Of a DNA stretch of 64,000 nucleotides, positions 1 through 7,381 are shown one piece after another. The notes beneath the pieces are model-generated. The model saw only the letters and a list, made by a program, of their open reading frames with translations. It was not told the DNA's origin and ran no database searches. The DNA comes from Perlucidibaca aquatica. Its GTDB lineage: Bacteria > Pseudomonadota > Gammaproteobacteria > Pseudomonadales > Moraxellaceae. The stretch spans positions 186,001 through 250,000 of the forward strand of contig NZ_LZDB01000002.1 of NCBI RefSeq assembly GCF_001676655.1. The letters are read 5' to 3'. How positions within the stretch are numbered: position 1 is the stretch's first letter; every line of letters begins with the position of its first letter. The position numbers and the translations under genes were made by a program.

Positions 1-216
1 CATGACACCCAAGGCACACGGGAGTGGGCGAATCAGTTGCCGGCCTTTGCTTGGCAGGATGCGCCGACCGTGGTGAAGGCGGGTTGGGAGGCGGTGACTC
101 GTGGTGAGCCGGTGTGTGTGCCGGGTGTGGTGAACAAAGCCGTGGCATCGTTTACCAAGCATTTGCCTGAGCGTCTGCGCTATTTATTTGGCAAACACGC
201 GCGGATGGTTCATTAA
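1..216 (+). CDS. Short-chain dehydrogenase/reductase, C-terminal end (partial)
   Basis: An open frame enters from the left edge and ends at TAA 214-216, giving the last 71 residues of a protein. The segment with a tryptophan-rich turn, 'VVKAGWEAV', 'RGEPVCVPG' and a final helix '[11 protein letters not shown]' resembles the C-terminal part of classical SDR enzymes, where a conserved 'G..V.vpG..n' strand precedes the last helix. The catalytic Tyr-Lys and the Rossmann fold lie outside the window, so substrate cannot be judged. The stop overlaps the stop of the convergent rsxB gene within a TTAA. Confidence 0.55.
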   Translation, partial: HDTQGTREWANQLPAFAWQDAPTVVKAGWEAVTRGEPVCVPGVVNKAVASFTKHLPERLRYLFGKHARMVH

Positions 217-1022
217 GCCAGCGCGGATTTCTCTAAAGCGTCCTGGGCTGCCTGGGCTGCTGCGCGCAGTTCAGGCAGCTGCGCCAGCAATACCTCACTA
301 GTTTCCCCCCGTGCTTGTATGGCACTGAGCTGTTTCTCGGCTTTTTTGAGCTGGCTGCGCGCCATGGCGGCCGCAATCATCAGGGCGCTGCGTTCGGCAT
401 CGGTGAGCGCGGGCTTGGCTTTTTCGGCCTTGCGCTTAGCCAGCGCCTCTGTTGCTAAGGCTAAGCGGCTATTACGAGCCAGAAAGCGTTCGCGGGCTTT
501 ATCGGCGCGATTTTTTGCCTGCTGAAGGGCATCAGCAGATTCGTTCTGCGGTGGGTGCCACGTGAGCGGAATGTCAGCACCCGGCACTAGGTCAATACAG
601 TCCACGGGGCAGGGGGCCACGCAGAGATTGCAACCCGTGCACTCCGCCTCAATGATGGTATGCATGAGTTTAGCCGCGCCAACAATGGCATCGACCGGGC
701 AGGCTTGAATGCACTTGGTGCAACCGATGCATTCATCTTCGCGAATAAAAGCCACCAAGCGATGGCTGGGTGTGATGCCATAGTCGGGGTCGACCTGCTC
801 CGGGGCTTGCACCTGTAACAAGTGGGCAAGTGCCTGAATCGTCGGAATGCCACCGGGTACGCAATGATTGATGGCCTCGCCCTGAGCCATTTGTTCGGCA
901 TAGGGACGGCAGCCGGACGTTTTGCACAGGCCACATTGGGTTTGTGGCAGCAGGGCATCAATCCGATCCACGAGGTCGATCGTGACAGTTGCGATGCGAG
1001 AGTTGGGCGTGGGTGACGACAT
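213..1022 (-). CDS. rsxB: RnfB/RsxB-type electron transport ferredoxin
   Basis: A 269-residue iron-sulfur protein of the Rnf/Rsx family, which passes electrons in membrane redox complexes (in E. coli Rsx it helps reduce SoxR). Near residues 30-55 is the four-cysteine cluster of the family (CGLC, GCRPYAE, HCVPGG). Two 4Fe-4S ferredoxin motifs follow at about 98-150 ([12 protein letters not shown] and [12 protein letters not shown]). The N-terminal membrane helix of E. coli RsxB is missing, so this is a soluble form. After residue 160 there is a charged, Ala/Lys/Glu-rich tail likely to be helical or coiled coil. No other rnf genes are adjacent. The start codon at 1020-1022 is the only sensible one. 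Confidence 0.88.
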   Translation of the reverse strand: MSSPTPNSRIATVTIDLVDRIDALLPQTQCGLCKTSGCRPYAEQMAQGEAINHCVPGGIPTIQALAHLLQVQAPEQVDPDYGITPSHRLVAFIREDECIGCTKCIQACPVDAIVGAAKLMHTIIEAECTGCNLCVAPCPVDCIDLVPGADIPLTWHPPQNESADALQQAKNRADKARERFLARNSRLALATEALAKRKAEKAKPALTDAERSALMIAAAMARSQLKKAEKQLSAIQARGETSEVLLAQLPELRAAAQAAQDALEKSALA

Positions 1023-1139
1023 GGGCTGAGCTGGCTTAAGTCAAAAATCGGCGCACTGGCAGCGGAATAATGGGTTGATTATTGCATCGTGACGCAGACT
1101 ACGGCAAAGTCGGTCGTCTTTTAATTCTGGCAATTGACC

Positions 1140-2591
1140 ATGTCTGATCTTTTACATCTCTCGGCAACGCAATTAGCCGCTCGAATTCGCTCCGGTGAAG
1201 TCTCATCGGCTGTGGTAGTAGAAGCGCATATTGAGCGCCTGCGTCAGGTTAACCCTATCATTAATGCCGTGGTGGTAGAGCGTATTGCGGATGCCCGAGT
1301 AGAAGCAGCGAATGCCGATCGTGAAATTGCTGCGGCACGCGCAGCGGGCACGCTCGATCAGCTGCCACCCTTTCTGGGCGTACCGTGCACCATCAAAGAA
1401 AGCTTCCATTTTGCAGGCATGCCTAATACCTCGGGTTTGGTCAGCCGCGTGGGCTTGAAGGTCGCAGAGGATGCGCCTACCGTGGCGCGCCTGCGAGCAG
1501 CCGGTGCAATTCCGCTGGGTGTGACCAATACCTCCGAAGTCTGTATGTGGATGGAAAGCTATAACCATGTCTATGGTTTAAGCCGCAACCCCTACGACCC
1601 TTCGCGTACCGTTGGCGGTTCCTCGGGTGGCGAGGGCGCGATTGTTGGCAGTGCCGCATCGCCCTTTGGTTTAGGGGGGGATGTGGGTGGCTCTATTCGC
1701 ATGCCGGCGTTTTTTAATGGCGTCTTTGGCCATAAGTGCTCGCCGGGTTTAGTGCCAAATGAAGGTCAATTTCCTGGCCCCTCCGGCAATATTGATCGTC
1801 ACCTGTCAACAGGCCCCTTGTGCCGTCGCGCAGAAGATTTGGAACCCCTGCTGCGTATTATGGCGGGTGATGGCGCGGATCAGTTGAAGCCGGTTGGCGA
1901 CGTTGATGTGTCTCGCCTGCGTGTTCTGCAATTTGCTCGTGAGCTAGCCATTTCGCCAGATGCCGATCAAATGGGCGCACGCGATCGTGCCGTACAAGCC
2001 CTGATGGCTCGCGGCGCTCGTGTTGAGGCCGTGCACTTGCCGTTAATGGCCAAGGCTCGCGACTTGTGGACTGCCATGCTGGCTACTGCTGGCAGTGAGC
2101 ACACGTTTGCAGACCACTTGTTTGGTTCGCGCAGCCCCGTACCGGCGCTGAAAGAGTTTGGTAAGTTGGCATTAAAGCGCTCGGATCACACCTTCCCCTT
2201 GGTGGTGTTGGCGCTATTTGAGCGCCTGCCCGAGCTGACCCCGGCGCGCACCGCAAAATTGCGAGCAGAGGCCCTCACCTTGAAGGCTCAACTGGAAGAT
2301 TTGCTCGGCGATGACGGCGTGCTTATCACACCGACCTATCCCACGGTGGCGCCTAAACACCACAAGGCTTTGTTGCCGCCCTTTAACTTTGTGAATTGCG
2401 CGGTATTTAATGCCCTGTCCTTACCGGTCACGGCCGTGCCGACCGGCCTCAACGCGGCGGGCGTTCCCACCGGTGTGCAGGTGGTTGCCAAAGAGGGTAA
2501 CGATCACCTGACCCTGGCAGCAGCACTGGCGCTCGAAACAGCCTTGGGTGGCTGGGCTTATCCTGTGGTTCAAGGCGCTGTAGCGCGTTAA
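1140..2591 (+). CDS. Amidase signature family hydrolase
   Basis: About 483 residues with the complete amidase-signature layout: the catalytic Lys in 'TIKES' (about residue 85), the Gly/Ser-rich 'GGSSGGEGA' with the cis-Ser, and the nucleophilic Ser in 'GGSIRMPA'. These enzymes hydrolyse amide bonds through a Ser-Ser-Lys triad. The real substrate cannot be read from sequence; fatty-acid amide hydrolases and GatA share the signature, but no gatB/gatC is nearby, so a GatA role is unlikely. ATG at 1140 is preferred over a TTG two codons upstream. It is followed after 10 nt by an alpha/beta hydrolase gene, and the two probably form an operon. Confidence 0.88.
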   Translation: MSDLLHLSATQLAARIRSGEVSSAVVVEAHIERLRQVNPIINAVVVERIADARVEAANADREIAAARAAGTLDQLPPFLGVPCTIKESFHFAGMPNTSGLVSRVGLKVAEDAPTVARLRAAGAIPLGVTNTSEVCMWMESYNHVYGLSRNPYDPSRTVGGSSGGEGAIVGSAASPFGLGGDVGGSIRMPAFFNGVFGHKCSPGLVPNEGQFPGPSGNIDRHLSTGPLCRRAEDLEPLLRIMAGDGADQLKPVGDVDVSRLRVLQFARELAISPDADQMGARDRAVQALMARGARVEAVHLPLMAKARDLWTAMLATAGSEHTFADHLFGSRSPVPALKEFGKLALKRSDHTFPLVVLALFERLPELTPARTAKLRAEALTLKAQLEDLLGDDGVLITPTYPTVAPKHHKALLPPFNFVNCAVFNALSLPVTAVPTGLNAAGVPTGVQVVAKEGNDHLTLAAALALETALGGWAYPVVQGAVAR

Positions 2592-2601
2592 GGAGTAGTA
2601 A

Positions 2602-3504
2602 ATGGAAATTCGTCGTGGCATCGCCGAGGCTAATGGTATTGAACTGGCCTATGAAGATATGGGAGATGTCCTGCATCCCACCATTCTGCTGATTATGGGG
2701 CTGAGTGCTCAGCTCACCTTATGGCCACTGGGCTTTTGTGAGCAGCTGGTGAAAGCGGGCTATCGTGTGGTTCGCTTTGATAACCGCGACATTGGTTTAT
2801 CCACCAAATTGTCGCATTTAAAAGTCACCGGCCCCGTGTGGAAGCGCTTTCTGCGTGCTCAACTCGGCTTGTCCAGCCCCGTGCCTTATACGCTGCACGA
2901 TATGGCGGAAGACGTACGTGGTCTGCTCGATTTCTTGCAAATTCCTAGCGCGCACGTGGTGGGTGCATCCATGGGCGGCATGATTACTCAGGTCTTTGCG
3001 GCCAAGTATCCGCAGCGCGTACGCTCAGTCGGCATCATTTTCTCCAGTACCAATCAGCCCTTCTTACCTCCGCCCAAGCCGTCTGCCTTAAAGCCATTGA
3101 TGTCTGGGCCGGGCAAGGGTGCTACGCGCGAACAGATCATCGCTCATTCCGCTAAGTTCATGCGCACCATCGGCAGCCCCAAGTATCCGTTTACGCAGGA
3201 TGAGTTGGTGGCCATGGCAACCGAGCTGAATGCGCGTAGCTATCATCCTGCCGGTGTGGTGCGTCAATTCAACGCCATTATCGGTACCGGTAGCCTGAAG
3301 CCGCTCACGCGTCGTATTGATAAACCCACCGTGGTTATTCACGGCACAGCCGATCCGCTGGTGCGTCCTGCTTGCGGCAAAGCCATTGCGCGCAATATCC
3401 CCAAGGCGCGTTTGGTGATGATTCCGGGCATGGGTCACGACCTGCCGCCTGGCGTGTGGGAGCGCATTACGCATGCGTTAATCGTGAACGCTAAGCAAGC
3501 CTAA
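2602..3504 (+). CDS. Alpha/beta hydrolase
   Basis: A 300-residue alpha/beta-hydrolase. The nucleophile elbow is 'GASMGG' near residue 122, the acid is probably Asp in 'HGTADPLVRP', and the His is in 'GMGHDLPPG' near the C-terminus. The segment 'FDNRDIGLST' after strand 4 is typical of aclacinomycin-methylesterase/lactone-type members. A strong ribosome binding site (AAGGAG) sits before ATG 2602, ten bases after the amidase stop, so the two hydrolases are likely co-expressed. A Rho-independent terminator follows. The substrate is unknown; an ester or lactone is most likely. Confidence 0.87.
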   Translation: MEIRRGIAEANGIELAYEDMGDVLHPTILLIMGLSAQLTLWPLGFCEQLVKAGYRVVRFDNRDIGLSTKLSHLKVTGPVWKRFLRAQLGLSSPVPYTLHDMAEDVRGLLDFLQIPSAHVVGASMGGMITQVFAAKYPQRVRSVGIIFSSTNQPFLPPPKPSALKPLMSGPGKGATREQIIAHSAKFMRTIGSPKYPFTQDELVAMATELNARSYHPAGVVRQFNAIIGTGSLKPLTRRIDKPTVVIHGTADPLVRPACGKAIARNIPKARLVMIPGMGHDLPPGVWERITHALIVNAKQA

Positions 3505-3520
3505 GCAATCGGCAGTATGG

Positions 3521-3553
3521 AAAAGGCCGGCTGGGTTCCCCCGCCGGCCTTTT
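3521..3553 (+). terminator. Rho-independent terminator after the amidase/hydrolase pair
   Basis: Perfect 11-bp inverted arms (AAAAGGCCGGC at 3521-3531 and GCCGGCCTTTT at 3543-3553) around an 11-nt loop, ending in a T run. It lies just after the hydrolase stop. Because the stem starts with A's, it may also end transcripts of the convergent minus-strand gene at 3589. Confidence 0.85.
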
Positions 3554-3588
3554 ACTTTGTACGGAATTTACTGGAATGAGCTTTCGAA

Positions 3589-4446
3589 TTAGGCCGCTTT
3601 CGCGACCTCACCCTCCAGCTTTTCACGCCAGTAGGCCACGAGGGCGCTGTTTTCGTGATCCCAGGGGTGGAAATCCGGCTTAAAGAAGTCCAGATATTCG
3701 CTGGTTAGATTGCTCAGGATGCCGTTGCGGCCGAACAGCTTGTTCAGGCCAAAGGCCCAGCTGCGCAGGTTGAACAACTGCTTGTCGCGCGCCATGAACT
3801 GCAGCTGGAAGGCCGATACCACGGCAGCGAGGATGACCGTTGCCAGCACCTGAAACACCACGCGTTCAGCATAGTTGTTACCCGGCACCTGCTTGTAGAG
3901 ATCGAAGGCAACGGCTTTGTGCTCGGTTTCTTCGATGGCATGCCACATCCAGATCGGGCGCATCTCATTCGACAGATTGTTCATGGTGTCGGTATCGGTG
4001 AGCAAACGGTTGGCGATGATGCCGGTGAAGTGCTCCAGCGCCACGGTCACGGCCAGCTGCTGACGCTTGGTCAGGATGCGACGACCCAGGTTGAGTAGGC
4101 CGAGGGTGAACTTTTCGGCACGCAGCGCGGGCAGTCCCTTGGCTTCCAGCATGTGGTTCATGCTCACATGCTCTAGCGAATGCATGGCTTCTTGGCCAAT
4201 GAAACCAGAGATGTCTTTGGCGGTGACATTTTCACCTGCATGCTCACGCAAGGCGCGCACGGAGTCGACGAAGAAACGTTCGCCAACCGGAAAAAGGGTG
4301 GATAGCGTGCCCATGAAGTGGGTGCAGAACGGGTCATTGAAGGCCCAGTGGTCTGGCACCTGATTGGCATCGAAAGCGAAATCCATGCGGGTCGGTTTAA
4401 TCTGAATGACATCCGGCGTGGCTTTGCGTGCGGCTTTAGTACCCAT
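3589..4446 (-). CDS. PF10118-type putative metal-dependent hydrolase
   Basis: About 285 residues of the family usually annotated 'predicted metal-dependent hydrolase' (PF10118). Family hallmarks visible are 'THFMGTLSTLFPVGERFF', 'FIGQEAMHSLEH', 'EHFTGI' and 'WHAIEETEHKAVAFD'; these His/Glu pairs look like a ferritin-like di-metal helical bundle. A hydrophobic stretch near residue 200 could be membrane-associated. No activity is firmly known for the family. A paralogue lies at 11003-11842. ATG 4446 is chosen because the aligned core begins soon after; upstream ATGs at 4461 and 4473 are possible. Confidence 0.82.
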   Translation of the reverse strand: MGTKAARKATPDVIQIKPTRMDFAFDANQVPDHWAFNDPFCTHFMGTLSTLFPVGERFFVDSVRALREHAGENVTAKDISGFIGQEAMHSLEHVSMNHMLEAKGLPALRAEKFTLGLLNLGRRILTKRQQLAVTVALEHFTGIIANRLLTDTDTMNNLSNEMRPIWMWHAIEETEHKAVAFDLYKQVPGNNYAERVVFQVLATVILAAVVSAFQLQFMARDKQLFNLRSWAFGLNKLFGRNGILSNLTSEYLDFFKPDFHPWDHENSALVAYWREKLEGEVAKAA

Positions 4447-4464
4447 GGTAAGAACTCTCATAAG

Positions 4465-4482
4465 CGTGACCACAGCGTCACG
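4465..4482. promoter_or_regulatory. Inverted repeat, candidate operator of the PF10118 gene
   Basis: cGTGAC-N6-GTCACg, a short dyad 20-40 bp upstream of the minus-strand start at 4446. An AAGCGTGAC half-site also occurs upstream of the paralogous gene (about 11890-11898). A regulator site is inferred, and nothing identifies the protein that would bind it. Confidence 0.3.
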
Positions 4483-4556
4483 ACAAGAGAGAACTTACCG
4501 GTTCTATGTAACAGTGTCAAATGTAAAGGTTTGAGTATTTCCAACCTAATTGGGTT

Positions 4557-4898
4557 TCAGGCCTTCTTCACGAACTCGGATTTCAGCTTCATGGCGCCGA
4601 TGCCGTCGATCTTGCAATCGATGTCGTGGTCGCCATCGACCAAGCGAATGTTTTTCACCTTGGTGCCGACCTTGACCACCAGCGATGAGCCTTTGACCTT
4701 CAGATCTTTGATGACGGTGACGGTATCGCCGTCCGTCAGCACATTGCCGTTAGCGTCTTTGATCACGCGTTCGCTGTTACCGGCTTCGGCGCTATCGGTG
4801 GCTGACCATTCATGCGCGCACTCTGGGCAGACCAGCTGGCTGCCATCCTCGTAGGTATAAGCAGAACCGCAGATTGGGCAGGGTGGGAGCGTTGTCAT
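4557..4898 (-). CDS. yjdM: YjdM/PhnA-type zinc-ribbon protein
   Basis: A 113-residue protein with an N-terminal zinc ribbon (CPICG ... CPECAHEW) and the characteristic C-terminal '[23 protein letters not shown]' SH3-like half, which is the full-length PhnA/YjdM family pattern. E. coli YjdM was once called PhnA, but this small protein is not the phosphonoacetate hydrolase; its function remains unclear. It is a single gene, separated from both neighbours. Confidence 0.92.
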   Translation of the reverse strand: MTTLPPCPICGSAYTYEDGSQLVCPECAHEWSATDSAEAGNSERVIKDANGNVLTDGDTVTVIKDLKVKGSSLVVKVGTKVKNIRLVDGDHDIDCKIDGIGAMKLKSEFVKKA

Positions 4899-4914
4899 TT
4901 ATATGTTCCGTGGG

Positions 4915-5574
4915 TTAGAGGCGAGCGCGCAGCCAAGTGCCGATGTCGTCGAGTTCATCCATACAGACGGCATGGGCCATGGCGTATTGCTGCCAGGCTA
5001 CCTGGCCACCGAGGGCGGTGACCACGTCGCAAGCGGCGCGTCCCATGCTAGGTGGTACGACATCGTCATGGCTGCCATGGGCGGCGAAAATCGGTGTACG
5101 AAGGCAGTCCGCGTTCAGCTCATCGCGCAGCAGTGCCGGGCTGGGCAGATAGGTCGACAAGGCCAAGATGCCTGCTAGCGGCTCGGCGTGGGTGAGGCCG
5201 GCGATCCAGGCAATGGCACCGCCCTGCGAAAAACCAGCCAGCACGATGCGACTACAGGGGATGCCACGGGCATTCTCGCGGGCGATAAGGTCTCGCACGA
5301 TGTCGCGGCTGGCGCGGATGCCCGCCTCATCGACTTCGCGCTGGTCACCGTCTAGCGAGAGAATGTCGTACCAGGCCGGCATGACATAGCCGCCGTTAAT
5401 GGTCACCGGAATCGAGCTTGCCGTGGGGAAAACAAAGCGGACGGCGGCATCGGTGGGCAATCCCAGTTCGGGAATGACCGGAACGAAATCGTTGCCATCA
5501 GCCCCGAGGCCGTGCAGCCAAATCACGCTGAGGGTTGGGTTGGGCGCGGTTTCGCGCTCGATGACTGCGGGCAT
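4915..5574 (-). CDS. Carboxylesterase/phospholipase (EstB/YpfH-like)
   Basis: 219 residues of the bacterial carboxylesterase/acyl-protein-thioesterase-like family. The oxyanion region is 'IWLHGLGADGNDF', the nucleophile is 'GFSQGG', the Asp is in 'HGSHDDVVP' and the His in 'YAMAHAVC'. The family hydrolyses short-chain carboxylic esters in the cytoplasm. The open frame runs further upstream, but ATG 5574 starts right before the conserved core and leaves a 112-bp divergent promoter region facing the HMG-CoA reductase gene. Confidence 0.9.
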   Translation of the reverse strand: MPAVIERETAPNPTLSVIWLHGLGADGNDFVPVIPELGLPTDAAVRFVFPTASSIPVTINGGYVMPAWYDILSLDGDQREVDEAGIRASRDIVRDLIARENARGIPCSRIVLAGFSQGGAIAWIAGLTHAEPLAGILALSTYLPSPALLRDELNADCLRTPIFAAHGSHDDVVPPSMGRAACDVVTALGGQVAWQQYAMAHAVCMDELDDIGTWLRARL

Positions 5575-5686
5575 GGTGTAGAGATCCTGATGAAGTGCAG
5601 GTGCGGGAGTGTAGCGGTGATTGACAGGGCGCGACGAGTGTTGCCTGCTTGCGCCATCGCTAAAATGGCTTGATGAGGATTTCCGC

Positions 5687-6856
5687 ATGAGAAAATTGCC
5701 GCGTGATGCGCAAAACGACTACACCCGCGAAATGGCCACTGCTCGCCGCGCAGTGGTGACGGCCGAGACCGGCGCCGAGCTCAATCATACCGGTAGCTAT
5801 TCGCTGGATCCGGCGCTGTTACCCGGCAATATCGAAGGTTTTTCCGGCATCGTGCAGATGCCCATGGGTTTTGCCGGCCCGCTGCTGGTCGATGGCGAGC
5901 ACGCGCAGGGCGAGTTCTATGTGCCCATGGCGACCACCGAGGGCACGCTGCTGGCCAGCTACAGCCGCGGCATGCGCCTGACCCGCGAGGCCGGCGGCGT
6001 GCGCACGACCGTGATTGATGACGCCATGCAGCGCGCGCCTATTTTCGTGTTCAGCGATGCCCGCCACGCCCGCGACTTCGGCCATTGGGTCACCGCCAAC
6101 TTCGCGCAGATCGCCGCGGCGGCGGAAGAGACCACGCGCTCAGGCCAACTCCGCGACATCCAGCAGTTCAGCATGGGTAAGATGCGCTGGCTGCGCTTCA
6201 ACTTCACCACCGGTGATGCTGCCGGCCAGAACATGGTGAGCAAGGCCACGCATCACGCCTGCCAGTGGATGCTGGCGCAGCAGCTGCCTGGCCTGGAGCA
6301 CTTTTCGCTGGCCGCCAACTTCGATACCGATAAGAAGCACTCCCAGGTCAACAGCCTGCACACGCGCGGCAAGCGCGTGGTGGCCGAGGTCACGCTGCCG
6401 GCCGCGCTGCTGCGCGAAGTTATGCACACCAGCGGTGAGGCGCTGTTCAAGCAGCGGCAGCTATCCAACATGGGCGCCCTTATGGCCGGCTCGGTCAACA
6501 ACGGCGCGCACTTCGCCAATGGTATCACCGCCCTGTTCATCGCCTGCGGGCAGGATGTGGCGAATGTGGCGGAGTCATCCGCCGGCTATGTGCATGGCGA
6601 GCTGAAGGCGAATGGCGACTACTATTTTTCGGTGACGATTCCGGCGTTGATTGTGGCGACCTATGGCGGCGGTACGGGATTACCGACTCAGCGCGAATGT
6701 CTGGAGGTTATGGGCTGCTATGGCGAGGGCAAGGTCCGCAAGTTGGCTGAGATCGTCGCCGCCACCGTGCTCTGCGGCGAGCTGTCACTGGCGTCGGCTA
6801 TTGTTTCGGACCAGTGGGTGTCGAGCCATGACAAGTACGGTCGCAACCGGCCTTGA
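5687..6856 (+). CDS. Hydroxymethylglutaryl-CoA reductase, class I-like
   Basis: 389 residues covering the catalytic domain of HMG-CoA reductase, which makes mevalonate from HMG-CoA with NAD(P)H. Family motifs are 'GFAGPLLVDG', 'VPMATTEGTLLAS' with the catalytic Glu, 'GDAAGQNMVSKAT' in place of the usual DAMGMNM, 'YGGGTGLPTQRECLEVMG', and the C-terminal catalytic His in 'SSHDKYGRNRP'. The C-terminal pattern fits class I (eukaryote/archaeal-like) better than class II. GAGG lies ten bases before ATG 5687. No other mevalonate-pathway gene is in the window, and gammaproteobacteria normally use the MEP pathway, so its physiological role is open. Confidence 0.85.
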   Translation: MRKLPRDAQNDYTREMATARRAVVTAETGAELNHTGSYSLDPALLPGNIEGFSGIVQMPMGFAGPLLVDGEHAQGEFYVPMATTEGTLLASYSRGMRLTREAGGVRTTVIDDAMQRAPIFVFSDARHARDFGHWVTANFAQIAAAAEETTRSGQLRDIQQFSMGKMRWLRFNFTTGDAAGQNMVSKATHHACQWMLAQQLPGLEHFSLAANFDTDKKHSQVNSLHTRGKRVVAEVTLPAALLREVMHTSGEALFKQRQLSNMGALMAGSVNNGAHFANGITALFIACGQDVANVAESSAGYVHGELKANGDYYFSVTIPALIVATYGGGTGLPTQRECLEVMGCYGEGKVRKLAEIVAATVLCGELSLASAIVSDQWVSSHDKYGRNRP

Positions 6857-6883
6857 GCAGAGCCGGCATAGCCTCATGAAGCC

Positions 6884-7084
6884 TTAGAGACTGGTCTGCA
6901 ATCGATCAATATCTTGCTTCAGCAAGGTATTAGCCAGTACTGAAAGCTCGACGCCACGAGCTTTTGCCAAATCCATGAGTGCTAGCTGCAGGGATTGATC
7001 GAGATAAACAGGCAGCAAAATTTCTTCGCGAACATGGAAAAATTTACCGCGCTCCCCGTGACTGAAGTCATATTCATTTTGCAT
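6884..7084 (-). CDS. BrnA-type antitoxin (CopG/Arc-like)
   Basis: A 66-residue protein following the BrnT-like toxin by a few bases. Its middle part ('VREEILLPVYLDQSLQLALMDLAKARG') looks like a ribbon-helix-helix antitoxin, and the C-terminus 'LANTLLKQDIDRL' is the short helix seen in BrnA-like partners. ATG 7084 is chosen over 7114 because AGAGGG sits seven bases upstream and the longer form would overlap the toxin gene. Expected role: neutralise BrnT and repress the pair's promoter. Confidence 0.75.
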   Translation of the reverse strand: MQNEYDFSHGERGKFFHVREEILLPVYLDQSLQLALMDLAKARGVELSVLANTLLKQDIDRLQTSL

Positions 7085-7088
7085 GGCT

Positions 7089-7379
7089 TTACCCTCTGTA
7101 CTGGCGATTTTCATGCGCAGTCGCTAAACGTGCAGAGATGATGCGGATGCGTATCCGGCTTGGATCTCTGTCACGCCATGTATGTATTACAACAGCAATC
7201 CGTTGCTGTCCAATCTCACCAAGCGTGATCCAGCGCTCTTCGATATCACTGTGCTCTGTGTCCGGGATAGTCAGTGCTTGTGGATCTGCAAACACTGCCG
7301 CGGCCATTTCAAAGCTGATGCCGTGCTTCTTCAAGTTGGATGCTGCTTTAGCGGGATCCCACTCGATGTGAAGACTCAT
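7089..7379 (-). CDS. brnT: BrnT family ribonuclease toxin
   Basis: 96 residues with the whole BrnT pattern: 'WDPAKAASNLKKHGISFEMA' at the start, 'FADPQALTIPD', 'EERWITLGEIGQQRIAVV' and the terminal 'RIRIISARLATAHE...Y'. BrnT is a RelE-fold ribonuclease toxin paired with BrnA. The gene starts two bases after the metG stop on the same strand, so it may be transcribed from the metG promoter. Its ribosome binding region lies inside the end of metG. Confidence 0.9.
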   Translation of the reverse strand: MSLHIEWDPAKAASNLKKHGISFEMAAAVFADPQALTIPDTEHSDIEERWITLGEIGQQRIAVVIHTWRDRDPSRIRIRIISARLATAHENRQYRG

Positions 7380-7381
7380 GC

